DNA of 64,000 nt from Acidobacteriota bacterium (GCA_014189895.1 BJFQ01000004.1:1-64000), one strand, 5' to 3'. Shown: positions 9,126-19,347, counted from the stretch's first letter. The notes: generated from the letters alone by a model not told the origin. Program-made: numbers and translations.

Positions 9126-9184
9126 CGAGGCGAAATTCTATTATCTCACTAGAGTGGACTCTCTATAAACCCTTGATTTATTAA

Positions 9185-9730
9185 CTAGTAAGAAACTACA
9201 CGAAGAGTTGGGTCAATTTCGGTCTGGAGGAGGCCTTCGATGTAGCGGAGAGTGCCTGACGTCGAAGAAGGACACGAGCCACACGCCCCGTGATAACTAA
9301 TTTGCAGAGTCTGGCCATCAAAAGAGATGACCTCTAGGCCGCCGCCATCTCCCGCTAAACCCGGCCGAATTTTTTCATCCAACAATCGATGAATAAGTTT
9401 AAGTTTTTCATCAGCGGATACATCCGTAACTGTAGCTTTAGAATTACCCTCTTGTTCGGGTTCAAGTTTGAGACCTTCAATAATTTCGCAGATGGAATCA
9501 ATCAGACTGCTCCACTCTGCTTTAGCGTCTTTATTTACCGTAACAAATCGATCCATATAGAAAACACTAGTTACACTTCCTAAAGCAAAGACGGCACTAG
9601 CGAGAGGATCCCCGACTGAAGAAGTAAAATCCTTAAAACTACGGGTTCCCGATTTTAGGATTGCAGGTTGAACAATGAACTTAAGCGCATCGGGATTAGG
9701 CGTAGGCTCAATATTGATAACTTTAAGCAA
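9185..9730 (-). CDS. Nfu-type Fe-S cluster carrier (Nfu N domain plus NifU C-terminal domain), copy 1
   Basis: Nfu proteins carry 4Fe-4S clusters to target enzymes such as lipoyl synthase or aconitase. The 181-residue protein has the N-terminal Nfu domain (EPTPNPDALKF at 8-18) and a C-terminal NifU-like domain with LAGDGGGLEV and the cluster-binding C150-x-x-C153 in GACGSCPSS. The layout matches mitochondrial NFU1. A paralogue closes the suf operon at 52852-53406. This copy lies downstream of the M13 peptidase gene but is separated from it by a terminator, and it sits 59 nt before the fused E1 on the same strand. Since lipoate synthesis needs Nfu, a link to the E1 gene is possible. Confidence 0.88.
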   Translation of the reverse strand: MLKVINIEPTPNPDALKFIVQPAILKSGTRSFKDFTSSVGDPLASAVFALGSVTSVFYMDRFVTVNKDAKAEWSSLIDSICEIIEGLKLEPEQEGNSKATVTDVSADEKLKLIHRLLDEKIRPGLAGDGGGLEVISFDGQTLQISYHGACGSCPSSTSGTLRYIEGLLQTEIDPTLRVVSY

Positions 9731-9798
9731 AGTAATCTCCGACTCTCAGATTAACGCTTTTATTCATTTTTTTAAGAGTAGATAATTTGCGACAAACC

Positions 9799-9831
9799 AA
9801 AAAAAGAGAGCCCATAGGCCCTCTTTTTTTT
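9799..9831 (-). terminator. Rho-independent terminator downstream of the M13 peptidase
   Basis: AAAAAAAGAG-A-GCC and GGC-C-CTCTTTTTTT form a stem with one mismatch around a short CATA loop. Read on the minus strand it ends in seven or more T, just after the peptidase stop at 9849. The symmetry would also allow termination in the other direction. Confidence 0.75.
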
Positions 9832-9848
9832 AGAACCAAGACACCCTT

Positions 9849-11861
9849 CTACCAAATTGATGGACGAACTTTTTCGTCACGAACCATGGTAGCCGGAGGC
9901 TTGCAGGCAAAAGCTTCATAGAACTGGGGCAAATTGCTCATTGGACCAATAACCCGGAATTCACCTGGGCTATGAGGATCCGTCTTAAGTTGCTGAAAGA
10001 GGGCTTGCTCGCGTTGCAGTTGACGCCAGATCACAGCGCCTCCGATGAAGAAGCGTTGCTCGCCCGTAAAGCCATCAATCACGGTTGAAGGTTTTCCGTT
10101 TAAGCTCATTTTCCATGCAGCATAAGCGATCTTCATACCACCCAAATCCGCGATGTTCTCGCCTAGGGTTAATTTACCGTTGACCCGCTCTCCTTTGATG
10201 GGTTCATAGGCATCAAATTGTTTGACCACGAGATCGGTTCGGTAATCATAGGCTTTTCTATCTTCAGGGGTCCACCAGTTGACCAAATTACCCTCCCCAT
10301 CATACTTGGAGCCACTGTCATCGAATCCATGAGTAATCTCATGTCCAATGACCCAACCAATTGCACCATAGTTGACTGCATCGTCAGCCTCAGGATCAAA
10401 GAAGGGTTTTTGCAAGATACCCGCTGGGAAGAGAATGTCGTTCAGCGAGGGGCTGTAGCGAGCATTGACCGTTGGGGGCGTCATACTCCATTCGTCTTTA
10501 TTAGGGCTTTGGCCCAGCTTGGCAATGTTTTCTTTGAGTCGCATTGCACTATGACGTCGAAGATTTCCATAATAGTCATCACGTTTAATATCAAAGTCGT
10601 GAACTTCCCATTTATCCGGGTAGCCAATTTTGACACCAAAAGCATCGAGTTTTGCGATCGCTTTTTGTCGGGTCTCGGGGCCCATCCATTCGAGTTTATT
10701 GATGGAATCTTTTAACGCCAAGCGGAGATTCTTCACCATTTCGATCATCTTCTTTTTGGCAACTGGACTAAACGTACGGGCAACATAGAGTTGACCGAAT
10801 TCATTGGGAAGAATATTGTCGACCACAGAAAGCATGCGTTTGTCACGGCTCTCTTGTACCTCAACTCCACTGAGTACTTTACTGAACGCAAACGCTTGAT
10901 CACCGAGAGCTTTATTCAAGGCACCTGCTGAACCGTTGATGACATGCCATTGGAGGTAAACTTTCCAATCTTCTGTTGAATATTGATCGCTCAAGGTGGC
11001 AAACGATTTAAAAAAACTAGGTTGAACCACATTGAGGTCTTCAATTTTAGAAACTCCGCGGCCTGCGATGTAGGTCGACCAATCGAACCCAGGGTTCTCC
11101 TCTTGAAATTTTTGAGGAGTTTTTACGTTATAGCGCTTATTGGGATCGCGCATTTCTGTTCGATCCATTTGGATTTCAGCCAATTTAGTCTCAATGGCCA
11201 TAACCACTTGAGCATTTTTGTTGGCTTGAGCAGTTTCAAAACCCACCAATTCAAACATTCGGGCGACATGGGGAACATACTTATCTCGGATATTCTTAGA
11301 TCGCAAGTCGTCTTTGAGATAAAAATCTCGATCAGGCAAGGTGGTACCGCCTTGGCTAAAGGTGACCATGTGACGCTTACTGTTTTTCTGATCCACACCT
11401 ACTCCCATGGAGAATCCTCCAGCAAAGCCGCGGCTATGAAGTTCGCCTAAGAGTGTTGGGAGATCGGATTGGGTTCTGAGTGAGCTGGCCAAAGCCAAGA
11501 AAGGCTTCATGGGTTCAATTCCCTTTTTTTCTAAAAGCTCCGTGTTCATGGCACTCGCATAAAAATCATTGACACGTTGCTCGGGACTTCCTGACTTAAG
11601 TGATTTCGAGGCCGCAAGATCTTTCACGATAGACATCAAAACAACGCGGTTCGAATCAGCGAGCTGATTAAAACTTCCCCAACGAGCTTTGTCCGCAGGA
11701 AGAATCTGACTCTTAAGCCAGCCACCATTAGCGTATTGATAAAAGTTTTCACAAGGCTGAACAGAAAGATCCATATCTTTGACGTTAAAACCCAATTTTC
11801 CCTGAGCTGAAAGGAACGTCGAGATTAAAGCTAGAGATAACCATTGAAAGGAACGTCGCAT
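9849..11861 (-). CDS. M13 family zinc metallopeptidase (neprilysin/PepO-like)
   Basis: M13 enzymes cleave short peptides with one zinc ion and a water molecule. The 670-residue length is typical. An N-terminal signal peptide (about 1-20, ending LSAQ) suggests export. The zinc motif HEITH is at 507-511 in WVIGHEITHGFDD; the third ligand E568 lies in ENIADLGG (568-575). The substrate-binding NARYSP motif is at 466-471, and the C-terminus ends in the family-typical aromatic Trp. It probably degrades peptides in the periplasm or outside the cell. Neighbours on the same strand are mfd upstream, with no clear functional link, and nfu beyond a terminator. Confidence 0.95.
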   Translation of the reverse strand: MRRSFQWLSLALISTFLSAQGKLGFNVKDMDLSVQPCENFYQYANGGWLKSQILPADKARWGSFNQLADSNRVVLMSIVKDLAASKSLKSGSPEQRVNDFYASAMNTELLEKKGIEPMKPFLALASSLRTQSDLPTLLGELHSRGFAGGFSMGVGVDQKNSKRHMVTFSQGGTTLPDRDFYLKDDLRSKNIRDKYVPHVARMFELVGFETAQANKNAQVVMAIETKLAEIQMDRTEMRDPNKRYNVKTPQKFQEENPGFDWSTYIAGRGVSKIEDLNVVQPSFFKSFATLSDQYSTEDWKVYLQWHVINGSAGALNKALGDQAFAFSKVLSGVEVQESRDKRMLSVVDNILPNEFGQLYVARTFSPVAKKKMIEMVKNLRLALKDSINKLEWMGPETRQKAIAKLDAFGVKIGYPDKWEVHDFDIKRDDYYGNLRRHSAMRLKENIAKLGQSPNKDEWSMTPPTVNARYSPSLNDILFPAGILQKPFFDPEADDAVNYGAIGWVIGHEITHGFDDSGSKYDGEGNLVNWWTPEDRKAYDYRTDLVVKQFDAYEPIKGERVNGKLTLGENIADLGGMKIAYAAWKMSLNGKPSTVIDGFTGEQRFFIGGAVIWRQLQREQALFQQLKTDPHSPGEFRVIGPMSNLPQFYEAFACKPPATMVRDEKVRPSIW

Positions 11862-11910
11862 GTAAACTCCCTAAGCAGTTGGGTTTATTCTAACTCTGCT
11901 GTTGAATAAC

Positions 11911-14900
11911 CTAGTCGTTCTTTTGGGTCTTGTGCCAAGACTTAAAGAGACTCATCAGCATCATTAAGGTTTCCGTCATGCTACTTTTAGAGGGCACACT
12001 AAGGCTTCCATCTATATGAAACTGTGCCCCTGAGATTCGAGTAGTCATTTCAATAATCTGAGGAATGTTGATGGGCGCTGCGGGTGATATTTTTATAAAA
12101 ATATCATTCCGTTTGGCAACTATTGCATGGATACCTAATTTCTGTGCCCATAGTTTAAGTTTCATCTTTTCAAAAAATTCAAGGGTGTCCGTATCGTGAG
12201 AGGAGATACTCCCAAACCGATCCTCGAGTTCTTGACGATAAGTCTCAAGATCTACTAACTCCTTGAGCCGAGAAATGCGTTTATAAATGACAAGGCGATC
12301 TGCCGATTGATCGATCCACTGAGAAGAAATTTGAGATTTACCCAAGTCGATATGAACTTCATTAATGGCTGGTAGATGACCTTGGGAGTCTTGTATGGCT
12401 TCCTCAAGCATTTTCATATACAGTTCATAACCGATAGCACCAATGTGCCCACTCTGCTCAGCTCCCAAAATATTTCCAGCTCCTCTCAATTCAAGATCAA
12501 GAGCCGCAATCCTAAATCCAGACCCAAGCTCTGAGAAATCTTCGAGAGCCTGGAGTCTTTTTCGAGCTTCATCGGTAATTTCGGTTCGAGAAGGGATCAT
12601 CAAATAAGCAAATGCTGGCACTTCACTGCGGCCCACCCGGCCTCGAAGTTGATAAAGTTGAGAGAGACCAAATAAGTCAGCACGATGGACGATCAAAGTA
12701 TTGGCGTTCGGGATATCGAGTCCATTTTCGATAATCGTTGTGGAAACGAGCACATCCACTCTTCCTTCCATAAAGTTGAGCATGACTTTTTCTAAATCGT
12801 GCTCGCGTAATTGGCCATGCCCGATGCCGATCCGAGCCTCTGGAACTAATTCCTGGATCCGAGCTGCGATCGATTCAATGCTCTCTACTCGGTTGTGTAC
12901 AAAAAATACTTGCCCTTTTCTTTTCAATTCAAAATGAATCGCCGACTGAATTAATTCATCACTCCAGGGGGCAACAATGGTCTCGATCGCCAGTCGATTC
13001 TTTGGAGGAGTCTCAATCAAACTAATTTCTCTGAGACCTGCCAGGCTCATATGGAGGCTCCTAGGAATGGGGGTTGCGCTCATCGCCAATTGATCCACAT
13101 TGACTCTTAGTTGTTTTAATTTTTCCTTGTGGCCTACTCCAAAACGCTGTTCTTCATCAATAATCACAAGGCCTAGATCAGCAAATCGAACTTCTTTACC
13201 CAAAGCTTGGTGGGTGCCGATCAGAATGTCGACGGTACCCTTCTCTAGATCGTCTCGGATTTGATTTATTTTAGATTTTTCGACAAAACGGTTCATCATT
13301 TCAATGTGTACGGGAAACGCTGCAAAACGTTCTTTAAGATTTCGGTAATGTTGAAAGCAAAGTACGGTCGTAGGACAAAGAAAGGCTACTTGTTTGCCGC
13401 CAAAAACTACTTTAGCTGCAGCCCGCATAGCAACTTCAGTCTTTCCGAAGCCCACATCTCCCACCAAGAGTCGGTCCATGGGCTTAGCGCTTTCTAAATC
13501 CGATTTAATAGATTCAGAAGATTCAATCTGGTCTCGTGTTGGCTCAAAGGGAAAGCTCAATTCAAACTCAGCCATCTCCGGTCCATCGATAGGGAAGGCA
13601 TACCCTACTTCTTGCTGCCTCTTGGCGTAAAGTTTTAACAACTCTTCGGAGAGATCTCGAATGGCTTTTTTAGCTCGGCGCTTAACTTTTGCCCACTGAG
13701 TTCCCCCTAGTTTGTCGAATCTAGGTTGCGCGCCTTCTGATGAGCTATAGCGTTGCAGTAAGTCGGCTCGCTCAAGACTGACATCGAGATAGGCCCCGTC
13801 GGCATAACGGAGCCGAACAACGTCATGATCCTCGCCACCGGCTTCGATGGTCACAAATCCAACGAATTCTCCGATTCCGTGGTCTAAATGCACTACAGGA
13901 TCACCTACTTTCAAATCAGAAAGATCACTGAGGAAAGCATGTGTGCGCGATCGCTGGCTTGGAAGATAGACTTTCTTACGCCCAAACGCCTCCCACTCAG
14001 TAATGAAGACACATTGGTAGGCATGAAGGATAAATCCGCTGCTTAAATCGCATTGAAGCGCTTCAGGCGCTATGCTGGAGAAGCCCTCGTGATGTTCCTC
14101 AATGAGATCTTGGAATCGTCGCGCGGTTCCCTCGGTGGCTCCACACCACATCACTCGATACCCTCGATCGAGGAATCCTTCTGAGGTCCGGACAAGAGCT
14201 AGAGTGTCACCTTTGTGATCTAGGATAGATTCATACCCATAATCCACGGAGGCTTCGACCTTCCACTCCGTGAGAATCCACGTCGATTCTGATGGGTCTA
14301 CTGTCTGAAAGCGGTCATCAAAGTTGGGACAAATAACTCCGCCCTCTCTGAGCTGCCTTAAGGCTATCTCGATTTCTTTTTTAAAGGACTCAGCGATGGT
14401 TGAACTCCATCGAGGTTCGAGCTTGAGGCGATCAAAACCTGTGAGCCAGTCATTCAGACTTGCGATGGGATGACCCAGTAAGGGATAAAAGAGTTCTTCG
14501 CCAGAATGATGGCCTTGCAATTTCATTTTATTAATTCGATATGACAAATCGTCATCAGGATCAACCGTCTTCTCAGCACAACGCATCAAAGCGTTTAACA
14601 TGGCCTCGGGTCTAAGATCCCCTTCGCATTTAGAAAAAAGGGTAAGAGTTTCGATGGCAAGCGATGTTCGCCGCTGACTCTGCACATCAAAATAATTCAT
14701 GGACTCAATATCGTCGCCATCTAATTCAATACGAATAGGCTGGTCCTCTTGATGCGGCCAGATATCAAGGACTAACCCGCGAGAACTGAATTCGCCAGGG
14801 TTGGCAACCAAGGAAGCACGACCGTAGCCCAAAGCCACGAGTTTTTCTAAAAGATGGTCCCGATTTATTGAATGCTTTGATGAAATATGGACTTGTTGCA

Positions 14901-15270
14901 TCAAAAACCAATCGCGTTGGGGTATTTTTTCCCTAGGCGCCATGGGTCCCGTGATTAAGATTTTCACTTTGTAGTTCGCTAAAGCAGCTAGACACTTCAG
15001 CCGAGCCTGAAGAATCATCCCTGAAGGAGAAATCTCCCCTGCCACATAGTCGATGAGGCTTGGGAAGAGATAGATACCGATGGGTCCAAGTGTTTGTCGT
15101 AAATCTTGAGCCAATATCCCTGCTTCTTGCTCGGAAGGGGCATCTACCCATAGAGGTTTTTCAAGATCCCATGAGGCAATTAAGGTTGCTAAGGCAGAAG
15201 GGGAGGTCCATCGCAATCGATCTCCCTTTAAGGGTGGTCGAGCAACGGGAATGAGCATTGATTTGGACAA
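11911..15270 (-). CDS. mfd: Transcription-repair coupling factor Mfd
   Basis: Mfd pushes stalled RNA polymerase off DNA lesions and recruits UvrA. The order is a UvrB-homologous N-terminal part, a CarD-like RNA-polymerase-interacting domain (VGDPVVHLDHGIGEF), then a RecG-like SF2 translocase with Walker A GDVGFGKT near residue 600, DEEQ near 703 and SATPIPRSL, and a C-terminal TRCF domain. I place the start at TTG 15270, preceded at 6 nt by GAGG; ATG 15258 is a close alternative. The longest frame, from 15336, would overlap the upstream nitroreductase gene by about 50 nt. With the TTG start it has 1119 residues. It follows the nitroreductase gene after 14 nt, so they probably share a transcript. 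Confidence 0.95.
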   Translation of the reverse strand: MSKSMLIPVARPPLKGDRLRWTSPSALATLIASWDLEKPLWVDAPSEQEAGILAQDLRQTLGPIGIYLFPSLIDYVAGEISPSGMILQARLKCLAALANYKVKILITGPMAPREKIPQRDWFLMQQVHISSKHSINRDHLLEKLVALGYGRASLVANPGEFSSRGLVLDIWPHQEDQPIRIELDGDDIESMNYFDVQSQRRTSLAIETLTLFSKCEGDLRPEAMLNALMRCAEKTVDPDDDLSYRINKMKLQGHHSGEELFYPLLGHPIASLNDWLTGFDRLKLEPRWSSTIAESFKKEIEIALRQLREGGVICPNFDDRFQTVDPSESTWILTEWKVEASVDYGYESILDHKGDTLALVRTSEGFLDRGYRVMWCGATEGTARRFQDLIEEHHEGFSSIAPEALQCDLSSGFILHAYQCVFITEWEAFGRKKVYLPSQRSRTHAFLSDLSDLKVGDPVVHLDHGIGEFVGFVTIEAGGEDHDVVRLRYADGAYLDVSLERADLLQRYSSSEGAQPRFDKLGGTQWAKVKRRAKKAIRDLSEELLKLYAKRQQEVGYAFPIDGPEMAEFELSFPFEPTRDQIESSESIKSDLESAKPMDRLLVGDVGFGKTEVAMRAAAKVVFGGKQVAFLCPTTVLCFQHYRNLKERFAAFPVHIEMMNRFVEKSKINQIRDDLEKGTVDILIGTHQALGKEVRFADLGLVIIDEEQRFGVGHKEKLKQLRVNVDQLAMSATPIPRSLHMSLAGLREISLIETPPKNRLAIETIVAPWSDELIQSAIHFELKRKGQVFFVHNRVESIESIAARIQELVPEARIGIGHGQLREHDLEKVMLNFMEGRVDVLVSTTIIENGLDIPNANTLIVHRADLFGLSQLYQLRGRVGRSEVPAFAYLMIPSRTEITDEARKRLQALEDFSELGSGFRIAALDLELRGAGNILGAEQSGHIGAIGYELYMKMLEEAIQDSQGHLPAINEVHIDLGKSQISSQWIDQSADRLVIYKRISRLKELVDLETYRQELEDRFGSISSHDTDTLEFFEKMKLKLWAQKLGIHAIVAKRNDIFIKISPAAPINIPQIIEMTTRISGAQFHIDGSLSVPSKSSMTETLMMLMSLFKSWHKTQKND

Positions 15271-15284
15271 CCGATACCTCGGCT

Positions 15285-15986
15285 TTATATTTTTCGGAAA
15301 GTCCAGGTTCGGGGCATAAGAATGCGCTCCCACCAAAGGCCTTTCGAAGACCGCTTACCCACGGCAAGGAACATGCAGACTTCAGATTGGTTTCCAAGAT
15401 TGAGGAGTTGTTTGGCTCGCCAAGGATCAAAGCCTTCCATAGGGCAGGAATCGAAACCTTCAGCACGCAGTGCAAGCATCAGAGTGGCCGCAGCAAGCGC
15501 AGTTGACTTATGTGCCATGACACGAACATCATTTTTAGTTTGTAAACTCGGTGTGGGTCTAAGAAGAGAGAGGATGCGACCTACCCATGGTTTCCAACAT
15601 CCTAAAAGATTAAAGGGGCCGTTGGTGTAGACCAATGGAATGATTCGGGAATAATATCGACGAGTTGAGGGCCGCACCGAACCCCTGCTCTCAAAAACCC
15701 TCAGGATCTCATTTCGATTTCTTTTCCAATAAGCCCAATGAGTCACGATAGCCAAGAGCACGGGAGCCGTTTTGGCAGGGGCCTGATCTAAGCAAATATG
15801 ATTGGCTTCTTCTCTTTTCTGAGGGTTTTCAATCCATACAAACTCCCAAGGTTGTAAATTACTTGAACTAGGAGCCTTGCAGGCGGCATCGATACATCGT
15901 TCTAGAACTTCAGTCGGTACAGGATCGGGAAGAAAGTCTCGAACCGTCCGACGAGAGTCCACGGCCTCATAAAAAAGATTTGTCAT
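15285..15986 (-). CDS. Nitroreductase family protein (FMN-dependent oxidoreductase)
   Basis: The 233-residue protein has the nitroreductase signatures SRRTVRDF near the start and PSSSNLQPWEFV at about 38-49, both contacting FMN in the family. Towards the C-terminus it has LALRAEGFDSCPMEGFD, the usual AxxxGL-like cofactor-side motif. Members reduce nitro compounds, quinones or flavins with NAD(P)H, and the natural substrate here cannot be told. It lies directly upstream of mfd and divergent from the small membrane protein gene. Its ATG at 15986 has no good Shine-Dalgarno site, so the exact start is less certain than the family. Confidence 0.85.
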   Translation of the reverse strand: MTNLFYEAVDSRRTVRDFLPDPVPTEVLERCIDAACKAPSSSNLQPWEFVWIENPQKREEANHICLDQAPAKTAPVLLAIVTHWAYWKRNRNEILRVFESRGSVRPSTRRYYSRIIPLVYTNGPFNLLGCWKPWVGRILSLLRPTPSLQTKNDVRVMAHKSTALAAATLMLALRAEGFDSCPMEGFDPWRAKQLLNLGNQSEVCMFLAVGKRSSKGLWWERILMPRTWTFRKI

Positions 15987-16068
15987 GCATTCACTTTACC
16001 AAGTAATGATGGAGAACTCTATAAAAGACCCTGAAATCATACTATTCTTAAAGAGCGGAGTGCGTTCC

Positions 16069-16410
16069 ATGATCTCAAATATTTTTTATTTCATTGTTTC
16101 CTCTATCTTGCTTTTTCAAGGTCTGCAACTCCTGGGTGAAAAAAAATCTCCTCTAGGAACCGTACCCGATGAAGTGGGTCAGTCCCTAGAGCCTTCAGAG
16201 TGGACGGGTGTCTTTCTCATCACTTGGTCGTCATTGTCGATCATCGTAGGTCTCGTGGCTCTTCTTGCTCATAAATTAGTCGGTGCTCTTCCCTTAATTA
16301 AAACTGCTAACGGGTTTATTTTGCTTGCGTATAGTCTTTGGATCGTTTTCAAAGGACGCCAAGTGGATGTTCTCTCTACCCCTGCTCCACAAGAGCATGA
16401 CCATCACTAG
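16069..16410 (+). CDS. Small membrane protein of unknown function with a His-rich C-terminus
   Basis: I do not recognise this 113-residue protein. It has about three hydrophobic segments (near 4-22, 49-67 and 79-95) and ends in EHDHH, which could bind a metal. ATG 16069 has GGAG 8 nt upstream. An open frame from 15985 exists, but its start would overlap the start codon of the divergent nitroreductase. The last 14 nt overlap the start of the HMA-MauE gene, so the two are probably translationally coupled and may work together, for instance in metal or redox handling; that is inference. Confidence 0.6.
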   Translation: MISNIFYFIVSSILLFQGLQLLGEKKSPLGTVPDEVGQSLEPSEWTGVFLITWSSLSIIVGLVALLAHKLVGALPLIKTANGFILLAYSLWIVFKGRQVDVLSTPAPQEHDHH

Positions 16411-17101
16411 AAAAACGTTTCATGTCACAGGTATGCACTGTGACGCCTGTGTTCAGCGCATCCAGCCCTTACTTATGCCGCTCGATCCTTTGGCCAAAGT
16501 TTACTTACAGCCGCCCAGTATCGAAATTAATTCAACTATATCCCTTGTACAGATTCGACAGGTGCTTATAGACCTCCGTTCCTATCATATTCATGAAGAA
16601 CCAGCATCAACTGTCGATCACTCCCTTAAAACATTCTTGCCGCTGATTTTGATTTTCCTAGGACTTCTGATCTTATGCGCTTGGGGTCAAGTCAGCCATG
16701 GCTTTTGGGACACAGGGTTAGCTATGAGGCAATTCATGGCAGGATTCTTTATCATTTTTTCTTTATTCAAGTTGATCAATCTCCGAGGATTCGTTGAGTC
16801 CTATCGATCCTATGATTTTCTTGCTCAACGTTGGGCCTTTTATGCTTGGGCCTATCCATTCATAGAACTAGGTCTAGGTATAACTTACGCTTTGGGCAGT
16901 CAGTCTTTATGGTTGAATATATTTACCTTTTTTCTGATGCTTTTTTCCGCTCTATCTGTCTATCAAACCCTCAAATCTAATCGAAAAATACCATGTGCTT
17001 GCTTGGGTACTGTGATTAAACTTCCGATGACATGGATTACCTTGGGGGAAGACTTGCTTATGGCAGTCATGGCACTCGGAATGATTCTAAGTCACCAATA
17101 A
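16397..17101 (+). CDS. HMA domain fused to MauE/DoxX-like redox membrane protein
   Basis: The N-terminus (about 6-70) is a heavy-metal-associated domain with GMHCDAC, metal-binding cysteines C15 and C18. It is followed by four or so membrane helices (about 80-96, 110-127, 150-190, 215-232) resembling the MauE/DoxX redox-associated family, including [19 protein letters not shown] and [15 protein letters not shown], with C200 and C202 near the end. MauE proteins help disulfide formation in methylamine dehydrogenase maturation, and fused HMA-MauE proteins of unknown role occur in several Gram-negative phyla. I take ATG 16397, inside the end of the preceding gene; an upstream in-frame ATG at 16325 would overlap it more. 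The 3' end overlaps the convergent E1 gene by 10 nt. Confidence 0.75.
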   Translation: MTITRKTFHVTGMHCDACVQRIQPLLMPLDPLAKVYLQPPSIEINSTISLVQIRQVLIDLRSYHIHEEPASTVDHSLKTFLPLILIFLGLLILCAWGQVSHGFWDTGLAMRQFMAGFFIIFSLFKLINLRGFVESYRSYDFLAQRWAFYAWAYPFIELGLGITYALGSQSLWLNIFTFFLMLFSALSVYQTLKSNRKIPCACLGTVIKLPMTWITLGEDLLMAVMALGMILSHQ

Positions 17102-19218
17102 GCCTTTAGTTTTCTAAAAGCCTCAATGAAATCGCTCACCTGGGGCAAAATTTCATCCTCTTGCAAGGGCTGATAGGAAACCCAGGTGTCTTCTGCGCCA
17201 ATGCGTCGCACAGGGGCATCGAGTTCCAAGAAAAGCTCATCGGAGATTCGTGCCGCAATCTCGCTTCCATATCCCCACGATAGGGTATCTTCGTGAGCAA
17301 CCAGCACGCGATGTGTTTTACGAACACTCGCTGCGATGGATTCCCAATCGTACGGATTCAATGTTCTAAGATCAAGGATTTCAACCGAGATACCTTCTTT
17401 TTCGGCTTCCCGAGCAGCTTGAACGGCTCGATAGACCGTTGACCCGTAGGTAATGACAGATAGATCATGGCCTTCCTGAACGCGACGCGCCTTACCAAAA
17501 GGGATCATAAAATCAGGATCAACTTCAGGACCTTTATTGTGGGTCTGGCGGTAAAGATGTTTGGGTTCCAAGAACAAAACTGGATCATCACAACGAATGG
17601 CGGTTCTTAGCAGACCCGCAGCATCCAATGCTGAGCTGGGATATACCACCCGAAGACCAGGTATATGGGTGAAAGTACTTTCTCCACATTGTGAATGATA
17701 GATGGATCCCCCCATGAGGTAACCCCCAATAGGTACTCGGACGACCATCGGTGCCTTAAAGGCTCCATTGCTTCTCCACCGAATAATGGGTAGTTCATCG
17801 CGAAGTTGTTGCATCGCTGGCCAAATGTAATCAAAGAATTGAATTTCAACCACGGGTTTGAATCCTCGAGCTGCAAGCCCAATGGCTCGGCCGATAATCG
17901 TAGCCTCAGCTAGGGGTGAATTAAAGACACGATAATCCCCAAAAGTAGTTTGGAGACCATGGGTAGCTTTGAAGACACCGCCCTTCCCTTTTACTTTTCC
18001 AAGCAGAGCGGAGCGACTCGCATCCGCTACATCTTCACCGAAGACAAGAATTCTTGGATTAGTAGCCATTTCCTGTTTCAGAACTTGATTCACGCTATCA
18101 ATCAGTGTCTTGGGGCCGGTAGTATCACTATTGGAAGACTCGCGATCAAACTCAGCGGATGCGGGATCCACTTCTTCGCTGTAGAGGTGTCTCAAAAAAG
18201 TATTGGGAGCAGGTAGCGGAGCCTCACAAGCCTCGTCCCATCCCTTTTGAATTTCTGCATCAATGTCTTTCTGGAGAAGATCCCATTCTTTTTGTTTTAA
18301 ATCTCCCCACTTTAAAATTTGTTTAGGGAAATTAATAAATGGATCTCGACTTATTTCCTCTTTTCGTTGCTGTTCTGTTTTATAAAGTTGCTCATCGTCG
18401 GAAAGGGAATGACTGTAGGGGCGTATAACTTTCGCACGGACAAGAGCGGGTCCTTTGCGAGCTCGAGTGTAGTTGACGGCTTTGGTCAGCGCTTGATAAC
18501 TTGCGATAGGATCACAGCCATCAATTTCATCAATAATCAGGAGTCCGTGTTGGGTGTAACCCTTGAGGAGTTCCGCCACGTTGCCTCCTGGATACTGTAT
18601 TTCGCTGGGTACACTGATCGCATATTCATTATCTTCAACGAGGAAAACAACCGGGGCTTTCAAATTCACGGCGTTCGAAATAGCTTCCCAAAATTCTCCC
18701 TCTGAACAAGTACCATCACCCGTAGTCGCGAAAACTATTTCATCTTTTTTCATACCGAGCGCTTTGGTAAGCTTGAGTTTTTCAGCTCGCAAAATGGCTT
18801 CTGCAGCACCCACTGCCTGAAGAAGATGTGAGCCTGTAGGACTGCTGGTTGTAAAAATATTGAGGTCTTTATGTCCCCAGTGACTAGGCATCTGGCGACC
18901 CCCGCTCGCAGGATCATCGATAGATCCAACACTCCCTAAGAACATTTCTTTAGCTGTGTAGCCTAGACCATAAGCTAAGGCTCTATCTCGATAATAGAGA
19001 AAGAACCAATCGTAATTTGGCTTAGCAACAAGAGCCATAGCCGACAGAACAGCTTCATGCCCCACACCATTGATTTGAAAAAAAGCACGATTTTGGCGCT
19101 TACCCATTATTTCTTTATCATCAATTTTGCGAGAAGCATAAATTGACCTGAGCATAGAAAGACGCTCCTCCCGATTGGGAGAACTAGGAGGTGCTATTTT
19201 CTTAGAATTCTTCTTCAT
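17092..19218 (-). CDS. 2-oxo acid dehydrogenase E1, fused alpha and beta subunits (copy 2)
   Basis: This 708-residue thiamine-diphosphate enzyme has the same fused design as the protein at 7059-9125. The alpha part (about 1-345) shows [26 protein letters not shown] and [13 protein letters not shown]...EDNEYAIS; the beta part (about 370-708) shows [19 protein letters not shown] and [14 protein letters not shown]. The beta half resembles branched-chain 2-oxo acid dehydrogenase E1, so 2-oxoisovalerate is a reasonable substrate guess, but sequence alone does not decide. No E2, E3 or lipoate gene is adjacent. Its last codons overlap the convergent HMA-MauE gene. Confidence 0.88.
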   Translation of the reverse strand: MKKNSKKIAPPSSPNREERLSMLRSIYASRKIDDKEIMGKRQNRAFFQINGVGHEAVLSAMALVAKPNYDWFFLYYRDRALAYGLGYTAKEMFLGSVGSIDDPASGGRQMPSHWGHKDLNIFTTSSPTGSHLLQAVGAAEAILRAEKLKLTKALGMKKDEIVFATTGDGTCSEGEFWEAISNAVNLKAPVVFLVEDNEYAISVPSEIQYPGGNVAELLKGYTQHGLLIIDEIDGCDPIASYQALTKAVNYTRARKGPALVRAKVIRPYSHSLSDDEQLYKTEQQRKEEISRDPFINFPKQILKWGDLKQKEWDLLQKDIDAEIQKGWDEACEAPLPAPNTFLRHLYSEEVDPASAEFDRESSNSDTTGPKTLIDSVNQVLKQEMATNPRILVFGEDVADASRSALLGKVKGKGGVFKATHGLQTTFGDYRVFNSPLAEATIIGRAIGLAARGFKPVVEIQFFDYIWPAMQQLRDELPIIRWRSNGAFKAPMVVRVPIGGYLMGGSIYHSQCGESTFTHIPGLRVVYPSSALDAAGLLRTAIRCDDPVLFLEPKHLYRQTHNKGPEVDPDFMIPFGKARRVQEGHDLSVITYGSTVYRAVQAAREAEKEGISVEILDLRTLNPYDWESIAASVRKTHRVLVAHEDTLSWGYGSEIAARISDELFLELDAPVRRIGAEDTWVSYQPLQEDEILPQVSDFIEAFRKLKAYW

Positions 19219-19347
19219 TAGATATTTGCAATCGGAAACGAAACGATAGGTTTACCCAAATTAACTCTAATTAAGTATAGGCTATTGGAACAATAAGACT
19301 CACAGATTGCATGAGTCAAAATGCGCTCAGTGTAAGATTAAATCAAG

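Noticed and set aside
15985-16410. Longer start at ATG 15985 for the His-tailed membrane protein
   Set aside because: That ATG shares its bases with the start codon of the divergent nitroreductase and lacks a ribosome site; ATG 16069 has GGAG.
19219-19347. T-box leader before valS
   Set aside because: The leader is short, with only a 6-bp GACTCA/TGAGTC stem; no T-box bulge, specifier loop or terminator is seen.
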